From: Streptomyces sp. TS71-3
Lineage (GTDB): Bacteria > Actinomycetota > Actinomycetes > Streptomycetales > Streptomycetaceae
Direction of reading: 5' to 3'
Length of the DNA: 64,000 bases
Assembly: GCF_018327685.1 (NCBI RefSeq)
Contig: NZ_BNEL01000003.1
Location: 3,596,001 to 3,660,000 of the forward strand
Under the pieces are notes generated by a model that searched no databases, had not been told where the DNA came from, and saw nothing but the letters and a program-made list of their open reading frames with translations. Within the stretch, counting starts at the first letter, position 1. Each line of letters begins with the position of its first letter. The translations under genes were made by a program, and so were the position numbers. Shown one piece after another: positions 53,795-63,962 of this stretch.

Positions 53795-53954
53795 GGGCGC
53801 GGTGGCGCTCGATAGGGGCGCGGGGAGCTGCGCGACGAGCCACGACCAACGCGTCAGTCCGCCGCCGACCGGAGGGGGCGGTAGCGCTTGATAGGGGGCG
53901 CGGGGAACTGCGCGACGAGCCACGACCAACGCGTCAGTCCGCCGCCGGCCGGAA
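53795..53954. repeat. 80-bp tandem duplication carrying a Streptomyces-type GGGGCGCGGGGAACTGCGCGA motif
   Basis: Copies at 53795-53874 and 53875-53954 agree at most positions; the core from CGCGGGGA to GTCAGTCCGCCGCCG differs at one base. This core resembles a motif I recall as very common between Streptomyces genes. It lies between convergent 3' ends, so a terminator role is plausible. Confidence 0.75.
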
Positions 53955-54032
53955 GGGGCTGGTCCGGTCGTGTCCGGACCGCCGGCCGACGGATGGTTGC
54001 GGTGTCGGGTCTTCGCGCCCCGAACGGGGCGC

Positions 54033-55082
54033 TCAGCAGATCCGCGGCAACTGCTCACCCACCGGCAGATCCACCACCCGCGTGCCGCCGAACCGGGACC
54101 GGGCCAGCACGCCGCCCGGGTGCTCCGCCACACACGTGCCGATGACCGTCGCGCCCGCCCCGCACGGGTGGGCGCGCATCGCGGTCAGCACGGCGTCCGC
54201 GTCGTCGGCCGGCACGCAGGCGACCAGGCGCCCCTCGTTCGCCACGTACAGCGGATCGAGCCCCAGGAACCCGCAGGCGCCGGCCACCGCTTCCGGCACG
54301 GGGACCCGGTGCTCGTCGATGAGGATGCCGGTGCCGGAGGCGGTGGCGATCTCGTTGAGGGTGGTGGCGAGCCCGCCGCGGGTCGGGTCGCGCAGTGCGT
54401 GCAGGTCGGTCGCGACCTCCAGCATGCTGCTGACCAGTCCGCCGAGCGGAGCCGTGTCGCTGGTGACGTCGGCGCCGAACTCCAGGCCCTCGCGGACGCT
54501 CAGGATGGCGATGCCGTGCATCCCGACGGGCCCGCTGACCAGGACGACATCGCCGGGAACCGCGCGCTGCGGGCGGATGTCGACGCCCCGCGGGATCAGC
54601 CCGATGCCGGAGGTGGTGACGTAGACGCCGTCACCGTGCCCGGAGTCCACCACCTTCGTGTCGCCGGTGACGACGGTGACGCCCGCCGCCCGCGCCGCGG
54701 CGCCGATGGCGTCCGCGATCCGCCCCACCACCGCCAGCTCCGTGCCCTCCTCCAGGATGAACGCGCACGACAGGAAGGCCGCACGCGCTCCGGACATCGC
54801 CAGGTCGTTGACGGTCCCGTTCACCGCGAGGTCGCCGATGCAGCCGCCCGGGAAGAACAGCGGCCGTACGACGTACGAGTCGGTGGACATCGCGATCCGG
54901 GCGCCGCCCAGTTCCACGGCCGCCGAGTCGGTGAGGTCCGCGAGCACGTCGTTGCCGTAGGCCGGCGCGAACAGGTGCTCCATCAACTCAGCGGACAGGG
55001 CGCCGCCCCCGCCGTGGCCCATCACGACGACGCCCTGGTCGCGCAGCGGCGCCGGGCACGTCCAGGCGCTCGGGTCGAGCAC
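54033..55082 (-). CDS. hypE: Hydrogenase maturation protein HypE
   Basis: 349 residues. HypE dehydrates the carbamoyl thiolate on its C-terminal cysteine to a thiocyanate that gives CN to the NiFe site. It ends with the required PRIC (C349). The N-terminal GHGGGGALSAELMEHLF and the ATP-site STDSYVVRPLFFPGGCIGDLAVNGTVNDLAMSGA are standard. GTG 55082 lies 5 bases past the hypD stop; an in-frame TTG at 55094 would overlap hypD. It is last in the hypABFCDE run. Confidence 0.93.
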   Translation of the reverse strand: MLDPSAWTCPAPLRDQGVVVMGHGGGGALSAELMEHLFAPAYGNDVLADLTDSAAVELGGARIAMSTDSYVVRPLFFPGGCIGDLAVNGTVNDLAMSGARAAFLSCAFILEEGTELAVVGRIADAIGAAARAAGVTVVTGDTKVVDSGHGDGVYVTTSGIGLIPRGVDIRPQRAVPGDVVLVSGPVGMHGIAILSVREGLEFGADVTSDTAPLGGLVSSMLEVATDLHALRDPTRGGLATTLNEIATASGTGILIDEHRVPVPEAVAGACGFLGLDPLYVANEGRLVACVPADDADAVLTAMRAHPCGAGATVIGTCVAEHPGGVLARSRFGGTRVVDLPVGEQLPRIC

Positions 55083-55086
55083 GGTG

Positions 55087-56237
<1,151 letters not shown>

Positions 56238-56241
<4 letters not shown>

Positions 56242-56630
56242 CGTGCGTCCTCCCGTTCCGGTACGAGGCCGGGCCGGCCGGCCGCGGACGGTGCGGCGGG
56301 GGCAGGCGCGGGTACATCCGGCGAGCCCGCCGGATCCACCGCCGTGGGAGCAGGCGCCCCCGCCTCGTCCGCGGCGCGCTGCCAGGCGTCGCCGAACTCC
56401 TCCTCCAGCGCACCGATGCGGCTGAAGAGTTCGAGGGTCGCGAGCGCCGACTCCTCGTCCAGGCGCTGGAGGGCGAAGCCGACATGGACGATGGCGTAGT
56501 CGCCGACCTTGATGTCAGGCAGGTAGGCCAGGCACACGTCCTTGACCACACCGCCGAAGTCGACCTTCGCCATGGGTGTGCCGTCCCGTTCCTCAGTGGC
56601 CACCACTTTGCCGGGCACTGCCAGGCACAT
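56238..56630 (-). CDS. hypC: Hydrogenase maturation chaperone HypC with extended tail
   Basis: 130 residues. The conserved [10 protein letters not shown] start gives the N-terminal Cys2 needed to bind iron and the large subunit, then [35 protein letters not shown] 56630 is chosen over ATG 56636 because Cys must be residue 2 and GAGGAGG sits 8 bases ahead. HypC is normally 75-100 residues; here about 45 residues of Ala/Pro-rich sequence follow. It starts within the last 38 bases of hypF. Confidence 0.92.
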
Positions 56631-59292
56631 GGGCATCTCCTCCTCGGGGTGTGGCGTGCTGTGTGGGGTGGTGAACGACCGCGGTGGCGCCGGGCGTGCG
56701 GTGCCGCCGTGCCGCGACCAGGAGTTGTCCGAGCGCCAGGCCGCCGTCCCCGCAGGGCACGGTCCGGTGCCGCAGCACGGTGAACCGTTCGGCCCGCAGC
56801 CGGCGGGTGCACGCCTCCTCCAGCAGGGCGTTGGCGAACACCCCGCCGGTCAGCGCGACGGTGGCGACGTCGGTGGCCTGCCGGGCGGCCCGGCAGGCCG
56901 CGGCCACCGCGTCGGCGACGGCGTGGTGGAAGCGCCCGGCGAGGACGCCCGCCGGGATGCCGGCGCACAGGCCGTCGGCGAGCCCGCGCAGCACGGGCGC
57001 CGGGTCCAGCAGCCCGTCCTCGGTGTGCCCGAACGCGGGGCCACGGCCGCACCGGTCCATCTCGGGGACGGCGCACGCCTCCAGTTCGACGGCCGCCTGC
57101 GCCTCGTGGCCCGCGCGGTGGCAGATCCCGAGCAGCGACGAGACGGCGTCGAACAGCCGGCCCATGCTGGAGGTCGGCACGCAGGCGATGCCGCGCTCCA
57201 GCTGGCGCCGCAGCACCTGCCGCTCGCCGACCGGGCAGGCCGCCACGCACGGCAGACCCGGGGACCAGTCGACGCCGGCCGCGCGCAGGTGCGACAGGGC
57301 CATCCGGTACGGGCGGCGCACCGCGGCGTCCCCGCCGGGCAGCGGGACGTAGGCCAGCCGGGTCAGCCGCCGGTAGCCGGCGTAGTCGGCGAGCATGATC
57401 TCCCCGCCCCACACCGCGCCGTCGTCTCCGTATCCCGTCCCGTCGAACGCCACGCCGATGACGGGCGAGTCCCCGTCGAGGCCCGCGTCGGCCATCGCCG
57501 AGGCGATGTGCGCGTGGTGGTGCTGCACCGGGTACAGGGGGCGGCCGCGGGCGGTGCGGCGCGCCCAGCGGCCCGAGTGGTAGGCGGGGTGGCGGTCGAC
57601 GGCCAGCAGCTCGGGGCGGACGCCGGTGAGGGTGGCGAGGTGGCCGAGGGCCTGCTCCAGCGTCCGGACCGCGGCCGGGTCCGCCAGGTCGCCGATGTGC
57701 TGGGAGAGCCACGCCGAACGGCCCTCGGCCAGGCAGAACGCGTTCTTCAGGTCCCCGCCGACCGCCAGCGACGGCGGCACGTCGAACGGCAGCGGCACCG
57801 GCTCGGGCACGAACCCCCGCGACCGGCGCACCGGCAGGACCGTGCCGTCGGCCCGCACCCGCAGCACCGAGTCGTCGCACGGGGTCCTGATGCCGCGGTC
57901 GTGCCGGAGCCAGGCGTCGGCGATGCCGGCCAGCCGGGTCAGTGCCTCCACGTCGTCCGTGACGATCGGCTCCCCGGAGCGGTTGGCGCTGGTCATCACG
58001 AGCACGCGGGGCCCGGGCGGGTCGCCGGGCAGGCCGAAGAGCAGGTGGTGCAGCGGCGCGTAGGGGAGCATCACGCCGATGTCCGGGCTGCCGGGACAGA
58101 CGCTCGCGGCGAGGACCGGACGGCCGGTCCCGCCTGCGGACGCATCGGCGCCCGGCTCCGGAGCCCGGCGCAGCAGCACCACGGGCCGCCGTCTGCTCGT
58201 CAGCTCCCGTGCCTCGGCCTCGCCGACGGGGGCGAGCGCGCGGGCCGCGGCCAGGTCGGCGGCCATCACGGCGAACGGCTTGCCGCCGCGTTCCTTGCGC
58301 GACCGCAACCTGGCCACCGCCGCCTCGTCGACCGCGCTGCACACCAGGTGGTAGCCGCCGATGCCCTTCACCGCCAGCACCGCTCCCCGCGCGAGCAACT
58401 CCCTGGCACGCGCCAGCGCCGCATCGCCTTCCAGGCGTCCGCCGCCGTCCGCGGTGCTCAGGTTCAGCCGCGGGCCGCAGTCGCGGCAGGACACCGGCTG
58501 GGCGTGGAAGCGGCGGTCGCCCGGGTCCGCGTACTCGGCGGCACACCTCTCGCAGAGCGGGAAGCACCCCATGGTGGTGGCCGGGCGGTCGTAAGGCAGT
58601 GCGGTGACGATGGTGAAGCGCGGGCCGCAGTGGGTGCACGTCACGAACGGGTGGCGGTACCTGCGGTCGGCGGGGTCGGCCAGTTCCGCCGCGCAGGCCT
58701 CGCACACGGCGGCGTCGGGCGGGACCATCGTCCGCCCCCTGCCCCGCATGGACGGCAGGATGGCGAAGTCGGGGGCGCCGCCGCGCGGCGGCAGCGCGTG
58801 ACGGGTCACCGCGGTGACGGAGGCGAGCGGCGGCGCGTCCGACCGCACCCGTTCGCAGAACGCCCGGACCCGTTCGGGCGCGCCCTCCACCTCGGTCACC
58901 ACGCCGCCGGCGTGGTTGGTGACATGGCCACCGAGTCCCAGGCTGCCCGCCAGGCCGTGTACGAAGGGCCTGAAGCCCACCCCCTGCACCACCCCGCTGA
59001 TGGTGAGCCGCATCCGGATCCGCCCATCGGTGTCCGGCGGCTCGGCGCTGGAGCCGTGCCCCGGCGCACCGGCCGCCTCCGGCCGTGGGGCGGCTGTGGA
59101 CTCCGAGGCGGCTGTGGACTCCGGGGCGGCCGTGGGTTCCGGGTCGGCCCTGGGCTCCGGGGCGACGGTGGGATCCGTGCCGGTACCGGGCTCGTCGGTG
59201 TCCGCCAGATCGCGGGCGTCCGCCGGCTCGGGAGCGTCCGCCGGCTCGGGGTCGGCTTCCGGCTCCCGGGCGGACACCGGCGAGGGCCCCAC
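56593..59292 (-). CDS. hypF: Carbamoyltransferase HypF with N-terminal extension
   Basis: 899 residues. HypF turns carbamoyl phosphate into carbamoyl-adenylate and passes it to HypE. Domains: acylphosphatase (about 95-180; RLTISGVVQGVGFRPFVHGLAG), two zinc-finger-like regions (CEACAAEL, CTHCGPRF, CERCAAEY, CRDCGPR), YrdC-like (AVKGIGGYHLVCSA, GKPFAVMAADL) and Kae1-like carbamoyltransferase (PVQHHHAHIASAMAD, GVAFDGTGYGDDG, VALTGGVFANALL). The first 90 residues are Glu/Pro/Ala/Asp-rich repeats encoded by 18-bp units. GTG 59292 has GGAGG in the hypB end; ATG 59013 would remove the extension. Confidence 0.92.
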   Translation of the reverse strand: MGPSPVSAREPEADPEPADAPEPADARDLADTDEPGTGTDPTVAPEPRADPEPTAAPESTAASESTAAPRPEAAGAPGHGSSAEPPDTDGRIRMRLTISGVVQGVGFRPFVHGLAGSLGLGGHVTNHAGGVVTEVEGAPERVRAFCERVRSDAPPLASVTAVTRHALPPRGGAPDFAILPSMRGRGRTMVPPDAAVCEACAAELADPADRRYRHPFVTCTHCGPRFTIVTALPYDRPATTMGCFPLCERCAAEYADPGDRRFHAQPVSCRDCGPRLNLSTADGGGRLEGDAALARARELLARGAVLAVKGIGGYHLVCSAVDEAAVARLRSRKERGGKPFAVMAADLAAARALAPVGEAEARELTSRRRPVVLLRRAPEPGADASAGGTGRPVLAASVCPGSPDIGVMLPYAPLHHLLFGLPGDPPGPRVLVMTSANRSGEPIVTDDVEALTRLAGIADAWLRHDRGIRTPCDDSVLRVRADGTVLPVRRSRGFVPEPVPLPFDVPPSLAVGGDLKNAFCLAEGRSAWLSQHIGDLADPAAVRTLEQALGHLATLTGVRPELLAVDRHPAYHSGRWARRTARGRPLYPVQHHHAHIASAMADAGLDGDSPVIGVAFDGTGYGDDGAVWGGEIMLADYAGYRRLTRLAYVPLPGGDAAVRRPYRMALSHLRAAGVDWSPGLPCVAACPVGERQVLRRQLERGIACVPTSSMGRLFDAVSSLLGICHRAGHEAQAAVELEACAVPEMDRCGRGPAFGHTEDGLLDPAPVLRGLADGLCAGIPAGVLAGRFHHAVADAVAAACRAARQATDVATVALTGGVFANALLEEACTRRLRAERFTVLRHRTVPCGDGGLALGQLLVAARRHRTPGATAVVHHPTQHATPRGGDAHVPGSARQSGGH

Positions 59293-59294
59293 GG

Positions 59295-60200
59295 CTACCG
59301 GACCTCCGCGGTCTCGGCCCGCCGCGGGCCGGCCGGCGCGCCCGTGGTGCCGGGACCCTGCTCGCGGTGCCCGTGCTCCGGCCCGTCGACATACTCGTGC
59401 CCGTGGTCTCCGTGCCCGTGGTCCAGGTGGCCGTCCTGGCGGCCCACGCCCCCGTCCTCGCGCCCGTCCCCGTGCTGCCCGTGCCCGTGCTCGTGCCCGA
59501 ACTCGCTCAGGTGCCGCTCCGCGAGCAGCGGCTGATGGGGCGTCGCGCCCCGGCACACCGCCATCACCCGGTCCGCGAGCGCTGCGATCCCCTCGCCGCG
59601 GCGGGCCGACGTCCTGACGATCTCCACCCCGGGGTTGACGGCCGCGACGTTGCGCTCGAACGCGGCGGTGTCGAACTCGGCCGCGGCCAGCAGGTCCGTC
59701 TTGGCGAGCACCACCAGGTGGGCGAGGCCGAAGGCGGACGGGTACTTGAGGGGCTTGTCCTCGCCCTCCGTGACCGACATCAGTGCCACCCGCAGGTTCT
59801 CACCGAGGTCGTAGGCGGCCGGGCAGACGAGGTTGCCGACGTTCTCCACGAACAGCACCTGAGTGCCGGCCGGGAGCCAGCCGTCGAGATGTGCCCGCAA
59901 CTGCGCGCACTCCAGGTGGCACAGCCCGCCGGTCAGCACCTGCTTGACCGGGGCCCCGGCACGGGCGAGGCGCTTGGCGTCGTTCTCCGTGGCGAGGTCG
60001 GCGGTGAGCGCGGCGACCGTCGCACCGCGCTCGGTGCAGCGCCGCAGCAGGCACTCCAGCAGCGCGGTCTTGCCGCTGCCGGGGCTCGACATCAGGTTGA
60101 CCAGGACCGTTCCGCGGGCGGCGAGATCGGCGCGCAGGGCGGCGGCCAGGGTGTCGTTCTCGGCGAGTACCGCCTGCCGGACATCGACGACTCGGCACAT
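59295..60200 (-). CDS. hypB: Hydrogenase nickel incorporation GTPase HypB with C-terminal His-rich tail
   Basis: 301 residues. P-loop MSSPGSGKT (38-45), TADLATENDAKRL, CHLECAQL and the nickel/zinc site C94/H95, FVENVGNLVCPAAYDLGE and VLAKTDLL are all HypB. The N-terminus keeps only Cys2, without the CxxCxC nickel site of E. coli. In compensation the last 60 residues hold about fifteen His in GHEHGHGQHG and HLDHGHGDHGHE-type runs; His-rich stretches in other HypB proteins are usually N-terminal. ATG 60200 overlaps the hypA stop by one base; GAAGGAGC-like site ahead. Confidence 0.93.
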   Translation of the reverse strand: MCRVVDVRQAVLAENDTLAAALRADLAARGTVLVNLMSSPGSGKTALLECLLRRCTERGATVAALTADLATENDAKRLARAGAPVKQVLTGGLCHLECAQLRAHLDGWLPAGTQVLFVENVGNLVCPAAYDLGENLRVALMSVTEGEDKPLKYPSAFGLAHLVVLAKTDLLAAAEFDTAAFERNVAAVNPGVEIVRTSARRGEGIAALADRVMAVCRGATPHQPLLAERHLSEFGHEHGHGQHGDGREDGGVGRQDGHLDHGHGDHGHEYVDGPEHGHREQGPGTTGAPAGPRRAETAEVR

Positions 60201-60556
60201 CAGGGGGCTCCTTGCTCCAGTTCGACGGCGGTGATCTCCAGCTCCCGGCCGCTCACCACGCCCGAGGCGGGCAGCTCGCACCGTGGGCACCACAGGAACG
60301 GGGGAGTGCCCACCGCGAACGTGGTGTCGCACGGCTCGCAGCGCGCCCGCGCCCGGACGTCCTCGACGTGCAGCACCGCAGCGGCGGCCGCCGTGCCCGC
60401 AGCCGCCAGGCCGAACGAGAACCGCAGCGCGTCCGGGACCACGCCCGCCAGCTCGCCGACCCTGATCCGCACCGCCGTCACGGCCCGGTCGCCGTGCCGC
60501 CGCGCCACCTCCTCGGCCCGATCGACGAGGGCCGTGGCGATCGACAACTCGTGCAT
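60200..60556 (-). CDS. hypA: Hydrogenase nickel incorporation protein HypA
   Basis: 118 residues. MHELSIATALVDRAEE gives the nickel ligand His2. The zinc site is CEPC and CPRC (about residues 73-76 and 91-94). VRIRVGELAGVVPDALRFSFGLA is family-typical. HypA hands nickel from HypB to the large subunit. ATG 60556 is fixed by the required MHE start, and GGGAG lies about 11 bases ahead. It is the first gene of the minus-strand hyp operon. Confidence 0.93.
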   Translation of the reverse strand: MHELSIATALVDRAEEVARRHGDRAVTAVRIRVGELAGVVPDALRFSFGLAAAGTAAAAAVLHVEDVRARARCEPCDTTFAVGTPPFLWCPRCELPASGVVSGRELEITAVELEQGAP

Positions 60557-61080
60557 GGTGCTCGTCGCTCCCGCCGGGATGGAGAGAATGCAGCATCTTG
60601 AGGTGTGTGGTACGGCCCGCCGGCGTCGCCGTACGGCCTCACCGGCGCCGCCGTGCGGGCCCGCCGGAGGTCGCACGGGACCGCCCGACACCGCGAGACC
60701 CGCCGGCCGGCGCAGGCGGGGCGGCGACGTGTCACTCCACGGCGCCCGTCCCTCTCCGCGGCGCCGCGTCCGCTCACTCTAGGAACGGCGAGCGCACCGC
60801 AGTGGCGTGCACGCCACGGTGCGCGCGTGTGTTCCCCCGTCCGGCGCAACTGGCCTCCCGTATCGGCCGGGCCGCACCGGAAGTCGGCTCATCACACGGC
60901 ACGATCCCTGTGTCGCGCCCGCACCGCCGCGGGCCGGCCCGGTGTCCGCGGCCCTCCGTGCGCCGCGGTGGTACCGGTGCCACCCGGCGCCGCCCCGCCC
61001 GCCGGGCGACCGGGGGCCGCCCAGGCGGGCGCCCCGGTACACACCGAACCCGACGCGGCACACGTCACCAGGAGGTCGTG
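60557..61080. other. Divergent hypA / hypX control region
   Basis: 524 bases with no supported gene. It contains a 16-bp perfect palindrome at 60802-60817 (listed separately) and ends with AGGAGGTC before the hypX GTG. Confidence 0.5.
60792..60824. promoter_or_regulatory. Palindrome GTGGCGTGCACGCCAC in the hypA/hypX divergent region
   Basis: The 16-base core (60802-60817) is perfectly self-complementary, and outer arms GCGCACCG (60792-60799) and CGGTGCGC (60817-60824) extend the symmetry with a two-base interruption. It lies midway between the two divergent starts. Confidence 0.55.
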
Positions 61081-62802
61081 GTGCGGATCCTGCTCATCGC
61101 AAGCGCGTTCAACAGCCTGACCCAGCGGGTCCACGCCGAGCTGCGCGACCGGGGACACACCGTCTCCCACGCCGTGGTGCACGACGCCGGCGCCATCCGG
61201 GTCGCGGCCGACCGGTACGACCCGAAACTGATCATCGCCCCGATGCTGCGGATCGCCGTTCCCGAGGACGTCTGGTCCCGCCGCACCTGCCTGATCGTGC
61301 ACCCGGGGCCACCCGGCGACCGGGGACCCTCCTCGCTCGACTGGGCGATCCAGGAGGGGCAGGCCGCGTGGGGCGTCACGGTGCTCCAGGCGAACGGCGA
61401 CTTCGACGCCGGAGACATCTGGGCATCCGCCTCCTTCCCGATGCCGGCGGCGGCCAAGAGCGACATCTACCGCGGGGAGGTGGCCGACGCGGCGCTGGAG
61501 GCGGTGATGCTCGCCGTGGGCCGGTTCTCCTCCGGCTCCTACCGGCCGCGCCCGCAGCAGGACCTTCAGGTGCGCACCCGTTCCGCCCTCGGCCAGTCCA
61601 GGCGCCGCATCGACTGGAAGGAGGACAGCACCGCCTCGGTGCTGCGCGCCCTGCGTGCCGCCGACTCGCGGCCGGGCGTCCTCACCGAGCTGCTGGGCGA
61701 GGAGTGGTACCTGCACGGCGGCCACCCGGAGGACCAGCTGCGCGGCCGGCCCGGCACCCTGCTGGCCACCCGCGCGCAGGCGATCTGCCGGGCCACGGCG
61801 GACGGTGCGGTGTGGATCCCGCAGCTCAGGCCCCGCCGCGTGCCCGGCGGCCCCGCCACCTTCCGGCTGCCCGCCACCCTGGCGCTGGACGACAGGCTGC
61901 CGCCGCTGCCGGAGGTGCCGGCGCCGCTGGAGATGCCCCCGAGCCGCCGCACCTTCAGCGAGATCCGCTACCACGAGGACCGCGGCGTCGGCTTCGTCAG
62001 GTTCGCCTTCCCCGGCGGCGCCATGAGCACCGTGCAGTGCCGCAGGCTGCTCGCCGCCTACCGGTTCGCCTGCACCCGGCCCACCCGGGTGCTGGTGCTC
62101 GGCGGCGCCCGGGACTTCTTCTCCAACGGCATCCACCTCGGCGTCATCGAGGCCGCGGGCAATCCGGCGGACGCGTCGTGGGCCAACGTGCAGGCCATGA
62201 ACGACGTGGTGGAGGCCGTGCTCACCACCACCGACCGGCTGGTCGTCGCCGCGCTGCCCGGCAACGCGGCCGCCGGCGGCGTGATGCTCGCCCTCGCCGC
62301 CGACGAGGTGTGGTGCAGGTCCGGCACGGTGCTCAACCCGCACTACAAGCTGATGGGCCTGCCCGGCTCCGAGTACTGGACCTACACCCTGCCGCGCCGC
62401 GTGGGCCCGGAGACCACCGAGAACCTCACCCGCGACACCCAGCCGGTCAGCGCCACCGCCGCGCGCCGTCTCGGCCTGGTGGACCAGGTCCTTCTCAGCA
62501 CGCCGAGCGCGTTCGCGGCCCAGGTCGCCACCCGCGCCGCCGAACTGGCCGACGACCCCCGCACCCACCAGCGCATCACCGACAAGAAGAAGACCAGGGC
62601 GCGCGACGAGGCCATCAAACCGCTCGTGACGTACCGGAACGAGGAACTGGCCATGATGCGCCGCGTCATCTACGACCCCTCCGCCCCCTACCACGCCCTG
62701 CGCCGCGCGTTCGTCCGCAAGGAGGCCCCGCCGGGGCCCCGGCGGGGCCGTGCCGCCGTTGCGCCATCCGGGGGGCACGAGCAGCCGAGGTCCATCTTGT
62801 AG
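61081..62802 (+). CDS. hypX: Hydrogenase maturation protein HypX (CO-ligand synthesis)
   Basis: 573 residues. The N-terminal half is formyl-tetrahydrofolate hydrolase-like (MRILLIASAFNSLTQRVHAEL, KLIIAPMLRIAVPEDVW, VHPGPPGDRGPSSLDWAI). The C-terminal half (about 290-560) is enoyl-CoA hydratase-like (VLGGARDFFSNGIHLGVIE, AALPGNAAAGGVMLALAADEVWCRSGTVLNPHYKLMG). In Aquifex, HypX makes CO for the hydrogenase active site from formyl-THF through formyl-CoA, allowing assembly in air. GTG 61081 has AGGAGG five bases ahead; GTG 61078 is less well spaced. It precedes the hydrogenase small subunit by 86 bases. Confidence 0.93.
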   Translation: MRILLIASAFNSLTQRVHAELRDRGHTVSHAVVHDAGAIRVAADRYDPKLIIAPMLRIAVPEDVWSRRTCLIVHPGPPGDRGPSSLDWAIQEGQAAWGVTVLQANGDFDAGDIWASASFPMPAAAKSDIYRGEVADAALEAVMLAVGRFSSGSYRPRPQQDLQVRTRSALGQSRRRIDWKEDSTASVLRALRAADSRPGVLTELLGEEWYLHGGHPEDQLRGRPGTLLATRAQAICRATADGAVWIPQLRPRRVPGGPATFRLPATLALDDRLPPLPEVPAPLEMPPSRRTFSEIRYHEDRGVGFVRFAFPGGAMSTVQCRRLLAAYRFACTRPTRVLVLGGARDFFSNGIHLGVIEAAGNPADASWANVQAMNDVVEAVLTTTDRLVVAALPGNAAAGGVMLALAADEVWCRSGTVLNPHYKLMGLPGSEYWTYTLPRRVGPETTENLTRDTQPVSATAARRLGLVDQVLLSTPSAFAAQVATRAAELADDPRTHQRITDKKKTRARDEAIKPLVTYRNEELAMMRRVIYDPSAPYHALRRAFVRKEAPPGPRRGRAAVAPSGGHEQPRSIL

Positions 62803-62828
62803 GGATATAGGTGGTATGTGAGATCTAG

Positions 62829-62845
62829 CGATGTGCAACGCATCG
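62829..62845. promoter_or_regulatory. Imperfect inverted repeat CGATG-N7-CATCG upstream of hhyS
   Basis: Arms CGATG (62829-62833) and CATCG (62841-62845) with further inner pairing (7 of 8 base pairs). It lies 43 bases before ATG 62889 in the only AT-rich patch (GGGATATAGGTGGTATGTGAG) of the gap, so it overlaps the likely promoter of the hydrogenase structural genes. Confidence 0.5.
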
Positions 62846-62888
62846 TGACCCGCCGGCCGGGACCCGGTGGCAGCGGAAGGGACGCCTC

Positions 62889-63962
62889 ATGCAGACCGAA
62901 GAAGCCACGTCGACCGAACCCGCCACGCCGGCCCCCGGCCTGGACGAAGTGCACATCCTCTGGACCTCCGAGGGCATGAGCTGCGACGGCGACACCGTCT
63001 CCGTGACCGCCGCCACCCTGCCCAGCCTGGAGGACGTCCTGCTCGGCGCCGTCCCCGGCCTGCCCAAGGTCCACCTGCACAACAAGGTCCTCGCCTACGA
63101 GACGGGCGAGGACTTCCTCACCCCGTTCCGCCGGGCGGCCGAGGGCAATCTGGGCCCGTTCGTCCTCGTCGTCGAGGGCTCCATCCCGAACGAGGAGATC
63201 AACGGCGAGGGCTACTGGTCGGCGATGGGCAACGACCCCGAGACCGGCGAGCCCATGACCCTCAACCGGTGGATCGACATGCTCGCGCCCAAGGCGTGGG
63301 CGGTCGTCGCGATCGGGACCTGCGCCACCTACGGCGGCATCCACGCCATGGCGGGCAACCCCACCGGATGCATGGGCCTCGCGGACTACCTCGGCTGGGA
63401 CTTCCGCTCCGCCGGCGACCTGCCGATCATCAACGTGCCCGGCTGCCCCGTCCAGCCGGACAACTTCACCGAGACCCTGCTGTGGGTGCTGCACCAGGCG
63501 GCCGGCCTCGCTCCCACCATCCCGCTCGACGACCAGCTCCGCCCGACCTGGCTGTTCGGCAAGACCGTCCACGAGGGCTGCGACCGCGCCGCGTACTACG
63601 AGCAGGGCGACTTCGCCAAGGACTACAACTCGCCCAAGTGCCAGGTGAAGGTGGGCTGCTGGGGCCCGGTGGTCAACTGCAACGTCACCAAGCGCGGCTG
63701 GATGGACGGCCTCGGCGGCTGCCCCAACGTCGGCGGCATCTGCATCGGCTGCACCATGCCCGGATTCCCCGACAAGTTCATGCCGTTCATGGACGAGCCG
63801 CCCGGCGGCACCGTGTCCTCCGGACTGATGGGCATCTACGGGCCCTTCATCCGCACCCTGCGCTCGGTCACCAACGCCACCGTGAACAAGGAACCCAGGT
63901 GGCGCCACCGGGAGCCCGTGCTCACCAGCGGATACCAGCCGCGCTGGACGGGACGCGACTGA
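62889..63962 (+). CDS. hhyS: Group 1h (actinobacterial high-affinity) [NiFe] hydrogenase small subunit
   Basis: 357 residues, electron-transfer subunit of an H2-oxidising enzyme that scavenges trace H2 in air. The proximal cluster motif is EGMSCDGDTVSVTAA: C32 is followed three residues later by D35 where standard small subunits have Cys, the 3Cys/1Asp feature reported for this group. GTCATYGGIHAMAGNPTG, NVPGCPVQPDNF, FGKTVHEGCDRAAYY, KVGCWGPVVNCNVTKRGW and GGCPNVGGICIGCTMPGFPDKF supply the remaining clusters. No Tat signal, so cytosolic-side attachment is likely. GGAAGGGAC lies ahead of ATG 62889. hhyL should follow past 64000. Confidence 0.95.
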   Translation: MQTEEATSTEPATPAPGLDEVHILWTSEGMSCDGDTVSVTAATLPSLEDVLLGAVPGLPKVHLHNKVLAYETGEDFLTPFRRAAEGNLGPFVLVVEGSIPNEEINGEGYWSAMGNDPETGEPMTLNRWIDMLAPKAWAVVAIGTCATYGGIHAMAGNPTGCMGLADYLGWDFRSAGDLPIINVPGCPVQPDNFTETLLWVLHQAAGLAPTIPLDDQLRPTWLFGKTVHEGCDRAAYYEQGDFAKDYNSPKCQVKVGCWGPVVNCNVTKRGWMDGLGGCPNVGGICIGCTMPGFPDKFMPFMDEPPGGTVSSGLMGIYGPFIRTLRSVTNATVNKEPRWRHREPVLTSGYQPRWTGRD

